Shown piece by piece: positions 12,909-22,879 of a DNA stretch of 64,000 bases. The DNA lies in contig NC_065546.1 in NCBI RefSeq assembly GCF_022605725.1, positions 42,342,227-42,406,226 of the forward strand, in the 5' to 3' direction. The notes under the pieces are model-generated. The model was not told where the DNA came from and made no database searches. It saw only the letters and a program-made list of their open reading frames with translations. Every line of letters starts with the position of its first letter. Position 1 is the stretch's first letter. The position numbers were made by a program, and so were the translations under genes. Source of the DNA: Anthonomus grandis grandis (Eukaryota; Arthropoda; Insecta; Coleoptera; Curculionidae).

Positions 12909-13026
12909 TTCGTAATTCCGGAATGACACAAGTGGCACACGTCTCAAAGCTTAACGAGAATCTTCCAGAACAGCGTTTGCTGAGTATATAAGGAGCCGCA
13001 TCGCCAACAGTAGAGTTGTCAGTTCA
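12909..13026 (+). promoter_or_regulatory. Heat-shock-like promoter: HSEs, TATA box and initiator
   Basis: A perfect three-site heat-shock element GAAtcTTCcaGAA lies at 12,958-12,970. A second partial one, TTCcgGAA, sits at 12,916-12,923 with another TTC at 12,909. They are followed by a TATA box (TATATAAGG, 12,985-12,993) and an arthropod initiator (TCAGTTC, 13,019-13,025), so start-site spacing from TATA is about 34-36 bases. The order HSE, TATA, initiator is the standard insect hsp promoter layout, and HSEs are bound by heat-shock factor trimers. No Hsp70, small Hsp or other recognisable chaperone ORF follows within several kilobases: the first downstream ATG (13,206) meets a stop after three codons. 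It may drive a non-coding RNA, or be left over from a lost or moved gene. Confidence 0.7.
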
Positions 13027-14400
13027 GTGAAGATCTTGAAAATTGGCGATTCTCTCTCTGGCGATCTTGACTATTTTCGATTGTTTTAAATCATTCTTAC
13101 TCAACAAACGAGCTACAATATTGAAAAGCATTTTAATTTTAGAAACTTTGTTCTGATTTTTTTGGGGCATTATTAAATAATAATGTTATTAATTCTGATC
13201 CAGGGAATGAAGCAATGAGGACCTGATCGGAATCTAAGCTGATCATGTGGATACACCGAAAAGAAAAAATGAGGATTCAGCATGAGATCATAAAAGTAGT
13301 AAATCGATTTTTTATTTATTGGTCTATCCGGTTTACTGAAAAAAAAATACTTTGGAAGTCGGACAAAAACTTTCTTTTCCTTATCATAACTGGGTCAAAT
13401 TTAGTTTAAACCCTCAAAGTTACGTCCATGGCCTGTCGTCGTCGTCGTTCGGGGCGCAGGGGGGTGGGGTATTGTTTACCAAACGAGTCTGCCGGGACAG
13501 CACAACTTCGGCACCGACGGCAATAATAATTTCCGTAGTAAATTCCAGACATTCCGAGGCATACAAACTTGAGGGCTCATGCTGCACCCGGCTTTCGCTA
13601 ATAATATGAAACGTCTAGAAGTTTTATTGGTTACCGAGAGGGTTCGTGACCCAGTTTTAGCCTTTGATGGGGCCTTGAACCGGGAGAAAGGTCACTTCAT
13701 AAAATCATTTTTGAACGGACGCTAAAGAAAAAAAAAGAGAAGTTATATTTCTTATGTTCTGACTCATTAGCCGAACGCAGGCTGAACGCCTGAATTATCA
13801 CTTTTCTTATGTAGTTGAGACCAGTTCAGACGAGGATAATCATTTCTTTACAATTCGTGACACTGAGATAAAAGTTCACTTCACTACTATAAACAAAAAA
13901 AAACTATGCTCCAGTTCGCACTATTGTCTCCTCCTATCCAAAGTCTGGATCACACAGAGCGTCGAGCCGGCCGTAAATCGATCACGTTTAGAGAAACATA
14001 CGTGTGTGACAGAAATCCGTTTTCACTTTCGGTAAAAAAAGGATGTGGATCGATAGATTTCGTCGTACATGCACATCAGCACCGGGACACACACACATCG
14101 TCTCGTTTACCTACATAAATTCCCAATTCATATATATGCATGCATTCCTGGCCTGCCCGTGACGCGTTCTTATATAGGTCAGGGACCTTTCTCCTCCAAA
14201 ACTTTTCTGGATAAAAATGCGTGATGATGCCAGACGTCGGCGGTTTATTTTCATTTTCTGGTTTCGTATAGTCTGAAGGGATGTGTAGTTGAATCCCATC
14301 AAGTTCTATTTGAAGTCAAAGACCAACAAATTTCACATACTCTTGTCCGATATAAACATAACAAAATAAGTGATTTTTAGACTTACACAGAATGGCTCTA
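13027..14400. other. Region downstream of the heat-shock-like promoter; no recognisable ORF
   Basis: Contains a moderately GC-rich stretch (13,400-13,620), including a run of CGTCGTCGTCG and a G-rich tract near 13,460. ORFs at 13,352-13,609 and 13,906-14,118 encode nothing recognisable. About 14,010-14,230 resembles 8190-8410. If the promoter is live, this would be the transcribed region. Confidence 0.4.
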
Positions 14401-16455
14401 CAAATAGCAGATAACATAAACGGAAATGGATTAACAAAAAGGAGCAGGAATTTTACAATTTTTCCAATCCAAGCGTTGGATTTTTTGCACAAACGCTCGT
14501 ACCCGTCGATTTTTGTTTCAAGTTGTGGTTTTTTGTACGTGTTGTTTGTATAGGGTTGCTCAAAAATAAATTTCGACCATCAACCTTATTTTTTCAAATC
14601 AAAGTACCTTTTTTATAAATTTAGACTTTTATGACGCACTGTATAGTCGTTTGAAGGTGACTTGTCCGTTGAAGAATGAAAATTATAATAACCGAAATTG
14701 AAGAATAAATGATTGTTTATACGAATCTGTAGATTTTTTTAATTGAATTGAATTAACGGGGGATTTCTAAGTTACGAACATTTGATTTTTGCCTCACATC
14801 AGCAGACCCTTGCTGGGTCAAGCTCGAGGTATTTAGTTGATAACTTTTAATCTACTAAAGCTGAAATTATATATTTTTTGGTTGATCTAATGTAAAATAA
14901 TAATAATAAGTGAGAAGATTCGAAACCTAATAGCAATGGACATATTTCAATTATAAGACGTAATGCTTTTATCACAGTTGCTTAAATAGAAAGCCTCTCA
15001 TGCCTCCTATTAAACTTGACTTAAAAAAAATGCAATATAACAACCTGGAAGGTCTCAAGATCGCACCTCTGCGATTTCAATAAATTACTTAACACATCAA
15101 TGGACCAATTAAAAAAATCACGACACCTGGTTACGTCATCTATTCATACCATCTTCGGACGAGTTCACTATCTCGTTTTTTTTTTAATGTCGATTTTACC
15201 ACGTCGTTTACACACTTCCCAGGCGGGCGCGCGTGCCATCGATCCATCCATCCTTCTTTGACTAATTACGATAAACGCCACAACAACAAGTGATTTTCAT
15301 TGATCATTAATTAGCGTCCACGGCGCCACACAAACCGAAGATAAATGGAAGTGAATCTACTACTATTTTAATTCTATTATATTACGGTGTCGGGTTTTAA
15401 TGGACATAGGCGTAGTAGAGGAATGATTTTTAGCAGATTTATGAGGTGTGACTCGTGATCATTCACAAAATCTTCTTTCATTCTTCTTTTCATCGACTCA
15501 CTACTTCCTGAAGATATCCCTTTAGAGGCCTTCAATACATAAATACAAATTTACAAATTATCTTATATAGAATATTCGCTAATATTATAACTATACTTTT
15601 TTTCCTTCCAAAGTCTATTTTACGCTTTATCATTCACCCAAATAGAAACGTCGTGTAAACAGAGCTTTAGTACTGGGGAAAACGGTTTAAACATAGGAAA
15701 AATGTTTCACTTTTTCCAAAGTGGAGAAAGCCTCAGATATAGGATTATGTAGAGCAATATTTAGTTTAACTTAAAATATTTAATTTACGGGTTCAGATAC
15801 ATATAATATGACATCGTCGAGTATTAAAATTATGAATGTCTTGATGAATCTTTAATAGTGTATACAATAAATAAGTATCCAGGAAGGTCCTTAAAACATT
15901 GCAGCATTTGTATTTTATTAATATTTTTTGTACAACATACACTGCAAATTGGAATACGTCACTAAAGTTAGCATCATAAAGGTCATATTTAGCTCTAAGA
16001 CTAAGAAAATCTCCGCATCTGCCAACCCCTCCTGTGACAGGTATAATTTTGCTTTTTCTCTATACAATATGGGATCTTCAATTTAACCAATAAACCAAGA
16101 TAAGTCTCAAATATTTGATAGTGTCCGATTTTTGTAATGTTCGTTGGAGTATTCCTATGCTCTTATTTTTTTTTGTCTAAATATCAAATATTTGCTCTTA
16201 TATTTATCGAATAGATTAAAATCATCGTTCACAATACGACTAAATATGGTACAGTCATTTTCACTACATAAGAAACAATTTTTTTTTTAATTTAGGATTA
16301 ATATAAGTCATATAAATATTCTTGATAAAAATACTCAAAATACTAAAGATTATAATAATAACTCTTAATGGTTTTGCTATAGCTAATAAAATTATTGGCA
16401 AATACGACATGTATCAAATATGTCAATAATTGGTTCAGGCAGTAATTTTGTTTTT
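14401..16455. other. No gene seen
   Basis: Mostly AT-rich. The segment 15,210-15,340 is richer in G and C and has two TAATTA-type homeodomain core sites in opposite contexts (CTAATTACG and TTAATTAGCG), so it could be a regulatory element, but this is only suggestive. Confidence 0.35.
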
Positions 16456-16458
16456 GGA

Positions 16459-16676
16459 TCTCGACGGCCTGGAAGAATAAAATTATTTCTTTCCAGCAAT
16501 TGAAGACTGAAGAACGCATCTCTGAGCATTAACTGTCTGGAAAAGAAATTTCATAATTCGTCCAAGCAATTGAAACCTCAAGTAGTAAATTTGTATTGGG
16601 ACTTCAACTGTCTAGAAGAATACAATTATTTCTTCCAGGCAATTGAAGCTTTGATAGTAACTGTCTGAGGTCTAGC
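16459..16676. repeat. Tandem repeat of ~70-76 bases, about 2.7 units, each a hairpin
   Basis: Units begin near 16,463, 16,531, 16,607 and 16,657 with AACTGTCTGGAA or a variant. Each contains an A/T-rich loop flanked by complementary arms such as CTGGAAGAA and TTTCTTTCCAG, then CAATTGAAG. The hairpin shape is kept although the units have diverged. Confidence 0.7.
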
Positions 16677-16699
16677 CTGAAAAAGTTATTTAAAAATTA

Positions 16700-16984
16700 T
16701 TGAACGTTATTATTATTATTATTATTATTATTTATTTTTGGTGCAGTTTAAAGACGGAAAAAGAAACACTGTATCTTAAATATGTGCGCTTAATTGAAGC
16801 TGTGGATCTAAATTTAATGGAAATTGAAGTGACTGGTCTAAAATCCTGGGATGTATCAGGAATGATATTTAATATTGTTAAAACTGATATACGTTACATA
16901 ACGGTGGATCCGATAAAACCAGGTATTGTTAACTATTCTGCTATTCATGTACATATATTCTGCTATACAGAGCCGGATCATTGA
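16700..16984 (+). other. Unrecognised 94-codon ORF, possible exon
   Basis: The first codons are translated microsatellite, so if coding it would start later. After an acceptor-like TTTTTGGTGCAG (about 16,737-16,746) the frame stays open for ~78 codons (KYVRLIEAVDLNLMEIEV...). I do not recognise the product; no donor site or partner exon is evident. It could be chance or a lone exon. Confidence 0.2.
16709..16732. repeat. ATT trinucleotide microsatellite
   Basis: A run of TTA/ATT triplets directly after the hairpin tandem repeat. Confidence 0.9.
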
Positions 16985-17211
16985 CAGTCTATACTTGTAA
17001 AAATTTCTTTGGCATTTCAAGTTCCCAATACATTAATGCTAGGATATCCTTTCCTGTTTATACACTACCGCTTAAAAGTATTTGCCCACATATGACTGTT
17101 TTAAAGTTATAACGAAAAATAATAAACCCATCAGTTGTTCTTATGAAACGATTTATTTATAACACAATGAATATAAACAATATATTTTTCAATTAATTAA
17201 ATTTAAGAAAA

Positions 17212-18219
17212 TCAAATTTTGGATTCATCTACATGTCCGCCTCGATTTTTAATAACAGCTTCACAGAGTTTTGGTAGTCTTCTAATTAATTTGTCCAAAG
17301 TTTTCTGAGGTATCTTGTGCCACTCTTAGATGATCCTCCACAAGTCTTCTTTTGATGTGGGGCATGATTTTCATCCCACAGTAATTCGATAGGATTGAGG
17401 TCCGGTGATTGTGAGGGCCATACCATAACATTCAGAAGATGTTGCCTTTGTAATTGACCTAAATATTGCTTGCACAATTTCGACGTGTGCGGGGTCATTG
17501 TCACGTTGAAAGATGAAGTTTTCCCCAATTATTCGAGTACCAGAAGGAAGTATATTGTCACTTAAAATTATTTTGTAACCCTCTTTTCGAAGAATTTCTT
17601 CTATTCTAATTAGATCGCCCTCCAGATCCTCCGAAACAACCCCACAGCATCACCAAACCACCACCGAGTTTAACTGAGGCCACCGTACAGTTCTCAGCGA
17701 CCCTTTCATTGGCATAACGGCGAACAAAAACTTGCCTCTTCGTTCCAAAAACCTCGAATTTCGACTCGTCACTCCAGAGAACTTTCTTCCAGTCATCAAT
17801 GGTCCATTCTTTGTGTGATTGGGCCCACTAAAGTCTTTTCTTCTTGTTAACATCCTTCAGTAGCGGTTTTGATACAGCTAAACGTTCTTTAAGACCAGCA
17901 TTATAAAGTCGCCGTTTTACTGTCGAAACACTGACCGCTTTTTTACGCTCCTTGTTGATTTCAGGGGCGGTAAGGCGTCTATTGCGTTTGCTTGTAATTA
18001 TAATATTTAAATCCTCCATTGAACTTGTTGCCTTTGGCCTTCCCGATCGAGGTTTGTTGCTAATAGTCCCTTCTCTGGTGAATTTTCTAACATTATAATC
18101 GACAGTCCGCCTTGCAATTCCCAAATCCGTCGAAATTTGGGACGGTTAGTCTTTCCAGCCTTATGAAGTCCAATGATAATACCTTTTGTTTCTACCGATA
18201 ACTCTTTTGTTTTAGCCAT
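17212..18219 (-). pseudogene. Tc1-like DD34E transposase, decayed
   Basis: Read on the minus strand it starts MAKTKELSVETKG at 18,219 and ends near 17,212, giving the usual ~335 codons. It has the paired-type helix-turn-helix region with the GRP linker (NKPRSGRPKA), then the catalytic blocks LWSDESKFE, FQRDNDPAH and SPDLNPIELLW, spaced as in DD34E Tc1 elements. It is broken by at least one nonsense codon (TAG before WAQSHKEW, about 17,826) and frameshifts near 18,120, 17,600 and 17,480. The left end, TA then CACTACCGCTTAAAAGT at 17,063, looks like a Tc1 inverted repeat. I could not find its partner at the right side (expected near 18.4 kb). It is dead as a source of transposase. Confidence 0.88.
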
Positions 18220-18439
18220 TTTAAAAATAAATAAGCAAGCGAAATTATTTACCAATGTTACACAAAATCAATTCTTGAAGACTAAACACCTTTAAATGTT
18301 TCAAATTTCATCGAAAACGAGCTGTAAACAGATTAGTTTTTTAGAAGAAGTGCATATTTTCACTACATTGTTTGTTATTTGTAAAATACTCAGTGTTTTT
18401 AAACGAACCATAGTTGATAGGTATGCTGTTTAAGCACTT

Positions 18440-20340
18440 TTTTTATAAAAGCACTAGAAGAAGCACAACTAGAAGAAGCCATTCCTAATTTTATTTATCC
18501 CATTGCATTAATGCATGTGTAATCAATAGCTGATGTGTTTAAAAAAAAAAGCCTTACCTAAAAGCAATGGAGACCATTGTATCATCTTTAATGGGGATAA
18601 CACTACCTGGAAACGTTTTAAGGCAATAAGAAGACTCTAAAGAGGTACACGGGCTTAAGAAGTGGTCACTTACCGGCCAAATCAATGAGGAAGAACTAGA
18701 ACAAGAAGAGAGTTCACCCTTAAAACTCCTTTTACTAAAATTCCCTGAGCGATTATGTTGCCCTCGTAAATCTATACGGTTCGGAATGTTGTTTACAAGA
18801 CAGTCTTTAGATGGTTACATGGATTCTCCGTTTCGTATTCCTTGTAACGCGTTCATGAATGAATGAGGTTCACTCTCGGTTTCAAACGTCGTCAATATTT
18901 ATGGGAAAGCGATGGCGCCTATACTTTACTACCGCGCCTCGATTTGGCATAAAAAGAGCGCAAATGCACGCAGAATAATGCACGACCGCATCTCGACGTG
19001 TAACAGGGGCGTACGCCAGAATAGAAGGAAGATCGGAGTTGTTTCCAAAGGTTTGAGTGATGGAACAACCGAATAGAGAAACGAGTTTTGAGATAGTTGC
19101 AAACTGTAACGACTCAGGATCTTATTAACTATAGTTTTAACGCATAAAGATACAAGGTTAATGTTTTCGATATCCTTAAATGATCCTACAGGTGAAACCA
19201 AATCCAAGACTATTTGTTAATCAAGGTGACCACATTATAAAGAAAGGAATATCTATTATGCTTTGGAATATCAATAAGATATCTATGTCTAATGTTTACT
19301 GTATGTTAAGATGTTCTTAATTTTATTTTATTATTTTTATCAAAAAGTTATGTAGGGCAACGAGTCTTACCACATTAAGTCACTGAACAGTGCACATTAT
19401 GAGTTAGATTAGTTTATGTGAAATACTGTTGCGTATAGGAATGCCAAATATAACTTTTAGACAAGAATTTGAAAAAACCTGAGTACATCGTTTAGTTATA
19501 TTATCGAGGTACTGTCTGTATATTGTGTAATAAAAATTAAAAACGGACACAATCAAGGATTCACGTGATTTTGAATTCTCACTTTCTTGATTTACAAATT
19601 TAAAAAATTAAATGAGTAAATATAACATTTTTAAAGTTAAATAAGCTATTCTCAGTTTTGAGGTGTTCTTTAAAGCATAATTATCGATTTATTATTAAAC
19701 CTTTTGGTTATAAAAAATTTTTGGCTTGATATTTAAATGTTATTTTAGCGTTGTGAATTTTTAAATTTAAATTATTCAAAATATTTGGCCGTGAATGAAT
19801 CCAGTGATGAATATCACTGGAAAAGAGAACGGGAACGGATTTTGTAAGTCTTAATAATAGATCCTAAGATCACTGTTTATATCTGTTGACTTCCTGTACT
19901 TTGGAAACGTCAAAAAAATAGCAAGTAGCATCTCATGATCTAAAGTGTTGAGGGCCTTGACGCAGCTAACGAACAGGAAAAAAAAACAACAAAAATAATT
20001 TGAAATTACATAATTTTTCTCCATTATCTTAGATAAAACAGCGAAGATCATTGAATTCCCTTGGGTGGCCACATTTAGATAAAGGGATCACATTTAGTTG
20101 TTTCTAACTTTTTGGAAACGCAGAAGAACTTAAAAAAATTATTAACTAAAAGTGAAATATGAGGTATTAAAAAGGGGCAACAATACATAATAAGATTTAT
20201 ATATAACTTGCCTGGCCCGATTGTATTCGATTTAATATTTTGAATTATCTTTACTAACATCCATATCAAATACAGTAGCAAATTTATCCTGCTATTTAGA
20301 AAATATATTAGTAGTGATGATTGCAGTGGAGTCATAGGTT
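18440..20340. other. No gene seen
   Basis: AT-rich DNA with a more balanced island at about 18,880-19,060. Minus-strand ORFs at 18,929-19,207 and 20,075-20,335 have no recognisable product. Confidence 0.4.
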
Positions 20341-20342
20341 AA

Positions 20343-20905
20343 GCCAAAATGAAAATCCTACAGTTTTCCTCCTCAGTCTTTATAATTCCCGACTGTTTCG
20401 GACACGACGTGCCCATCATCAGGTGTTAAAACGTTTAAAATTGGTATCAGTTATACCGGGTGGTGCGTCGCCGAGCGGAACATAGGAAATCCCATGTAAA
20501 TTTTAAGGGGGTCAATTACTGGCTTCCCTGTACATTTTACAGAAAAAATGTAAGATAACTTTTTGAAGAGACCAATCTGGCAAACCCTCGTGCAAAGTTT
20601 CAAAAAAATTTTAATAAGCGAATTCCGCTCGGCGACGCACCACCCGGTATATTATGCACACCAGGGTTTGAATCCATGCCAAGAAACCTGTTATTTATTA
20701 TTTTTTATATTTTATTATTTTTAATTTATTTACATTCTATTAACTGATCCTTGTCAACAATAGAATGTAAATAAATAAAATAGTTTTTTTGACATGTACT
20801 CAAGCCCTGGTGTACATAACATATAAATGATCAATTGTAAACTTTTTATCCCTTGACGTCAGGAATTATAAAGACTGATTAGAACTAAGTGGAGGGAGAC
20901 TATAG
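20343..20905. mobile_element. Fold-back element with a MITE inserted in its left arm
   Basis: The left arm (AGTCTTTATAATTCC at 20,375-20,389, GCACACCAGGGTTTGAATCC, TTATTTACATTCTATT) is repeated in inverse orientation on the right (AATAGAATGTAAATAA, AAGCCCTGGTGTAC, GGAATTATAAAGACT ending near 20,875). The centre is a strong stem, with ACATTCTATT and AATAGAATGT around a ~20-base loop at about 20,740-20,760. A 192-base MITE sits in the left arm. Without it the element is about 370 bases. The left arm also contains a hammerhead-ribozyme-like motif on the minus strand (see findings). Confidence 0.7.
20456..20647. mobile_element. MITE with ~26-28 base perfect terminal inverted repeats
   Basis: The left end 20,453-20,480 (ATACCGGGTGGTGCGTCGCC...) is exactly repeated in inverse orientation at 20,623-20,650. 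TATA flanks both ends, consistent with a TA target duplication. It has no ORF. It interrupts the left arm of a larger fold-back element, so it inserted later. Confidence 0.9.
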
Positions 20906-20987
20906 GACTTTAATTTTACCTTAAATATATTAGTGTTTCTTAATGTAATTTTTTATTATTTGTAATAATAGAAGAAAAATATTAATT

Positions 20988-21317
20988 TTGTTCATGTATA
21001 TGTCAGAGAGGTGTTCAGGAATATTGTTACATTTAGTTTTTTTATCTCTTGCCATTTTTATTTGCTTTGTCGAAAAGTCGTATTTAAATATGCTTAATTT
21101 TCAGAGCAGAGGTTATCAGATTGCGAAGTTCTATATGGTATTTCCAATGATTCGGATTTTTAGTTGCTTTGGCGCAAATATCGTATGTGTTTCGTCCTTT
21201 ATAGTAACCAACGTAGCATGCTTGTCAAAAAAACGATATACATTTGAAATTAGAAACTCTACCTTATCGTCAGTATTATTCAATTCACAACATTTAACAT
21301 ATTTAATATTATCCTGA
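20988..21317 (+). other. Unrecognised 109-codon ORF
   Basis: The ORF is hydrophobic at its start (LVFLSLAIFICFV) but shows no motif I know, and base composition matches the surroundings. It lies just upstream of a non-LTR relic and may be part of its decayed 5' end or chance. Called only to record that it was examined. Confidence 0.15.
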
Positions 21318-21719
21318 TTATTAAAGATTAAATGAACGGTTTGAAGAGCTGAAGTCGTTTGTTCTAGTCGGTTTTGTAATAAGCTGTTTTAGATAATTTA
21401 AATAATTGTAAACTGTTTAAATAATTCCTCGCGATATTTGGAAAAATGATCAGCTTTACTTCAGGGTGGTCTGTATAGATTTTCTAAGCAAAAGTCGCGG
21501 TACCAAAAACAATTTAATCCACGCCATATGTTCCAAAGAATTATTTGGAAATTCTTGTAATATTACAGAGTATTTAATGTCGATTCTAATAAATAAGCCT
21601 GATGTAGAGACTGTTAAACTATTTTATCAGCTTTTATCCTATGTTAACACTTTTAATGACCGATTTCACCAGTCTAAAGACCGAGTAAGTTAATTTATCT
21701 AATTCTGTAAGTTTTTGTA

Positions 21720-22810
21720 GTGACAAAATTGAGGATTGTAATGCTCAAATGGAAAACTTCAGTAAAGTGTCCATGACAGTTATAGACTTGCAGCAGGTTC
21801 TGTATAAAGTTTAAAAAAGGTTTACCAATTTACTAATCTGCGTGCCGTAACTTAACTTTCTGAATCAGCATGAATAATGCGAAAATCGTAGGAATTCCTG
21901 AAAAGAAGAGGGTAAGATGTCCTTAATGTTATAAAATATATGTCTCTAAATTAAACATTTCCGTAAATGATAATGATATTGTTATAAGTCGGCCGTGTTG
22001 CTTGTTTTTCGCAAAGTCATTCTGGTATCATTCAATCAAAAAATATTATTTAGAAGCTTATAGTTCCTCTTATCTTGAGAAACCAGTTTCTTATTGCTGC
22101 TATAGGACGTCGAAATCCAGATGTAAGCCAGATGTAAACCACTTATCACCTTTTTAAAAAATGCTTTTTAAAAAAATCCGCAATTTGTGTCAAACATGTC
22201 AAATATAAATACTGTTGGATAAAATCAAAAATATTGATTAAAAAGGATTACATACCTCGTCATATGCATATTCAAAATGTAGGTATCCTATCTAAACTTA
22301 ACTAATTTAGCTTTTTACAAAATCTGATTTATTCCTTAGTTAATATAGCATTATGATGGGGAGTGAATTTTTAATTTACTAGCAAAATCAAAATACTAGG
22401 AGGTTAAGATCTAAATGTGCTGTCTTTATCAATCTATACCTGTCACATGATTGTATATGTTTGACTAAATCATGGTTAAAGCCTGAAGCGATTATATCTG
22501 AACTATTTTCGCTCACCTACAACCTTTTTCGACTTGATAGAGATCCAATGATGAGTGGTAACAAGGATGCTGATAAAAAGGAGTAGTGATTGCTATTTGT
22601 GACGGCTGTGTTTCGGTCAAAATTACAAACCGACTTAAATACATTTTCTGAGTATTGCAACAAAAACAGACTCTTTATTATCTTATAAAAATACCATACG
22701 ATAATCTGTTCAAGAAAAATGTTTAAGGCACCTTCAAGTAACCTGAAAGTCTTGAACTCCAACGTGCTGATACTATCAAAGATCTAGGTGTAACTCTTGG
22801 ATAGCTAATT
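21720..22810 (+). pseudogene. Non-LTR retrotransposon relic 1: ORF1, endonuclease and RT tail
   Basis: Fragments appear in element order. First is a coiled-coil-like ORF1 segment (DKIEDCNAQMENFSK, ~21,723), then NNAKIVGIPEKK (~21,870) and a following NDNDIV block typical of the RNA-binding domain of ORF1. Next is an endonuclease piece, CICLTKSWLKPEAIISELF (~22,440), with YNLFRLDRDP. Then, directly fused, comes the C-terminal RT region (DLNTFSEYCNKNRLF and DTIKDLGVTL, ~22,630-22,800). The middle of the endonuclease and most of the RT are missing, so a large internal deletion has occurred. Stops and frameshifts are frequent. Confidence 0.65.
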
Positions 22811-22879
22811 ATTAAGCTAATTATTTGGCTAGCTAATAATATAAATAAATATATAATTTAATAGCCAATATAACTATAA

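Noticed and set aside
13352..13609. 85-codon ORF downstream of the heat-shock-like promoter as its product
   Set aside because: No similarity to chaperones or any known domain, its ATG is far from the start site and preceded by several other ATGs.
16700..16984. Host gene exon
   Set aside because: An acceptor-like site is present, but the product is unrecognised and no donor or partner exon was found, so it is listed only as an unrecognised ORF.
18300..18440. Right terminal repeat of the Tc1 relic
   Set aside because: I could not find a convincing inverse of CACTACCGCTTAAAAGT; the end is either lost or too diverged.
20652..20672. GGTTTGAATCC resembling a tRNA B box, possible SINE
   Set aside because: No convincing A box or tRNA fold upstream once the nested MITE is removed; the motif is part of a fold-back arm.
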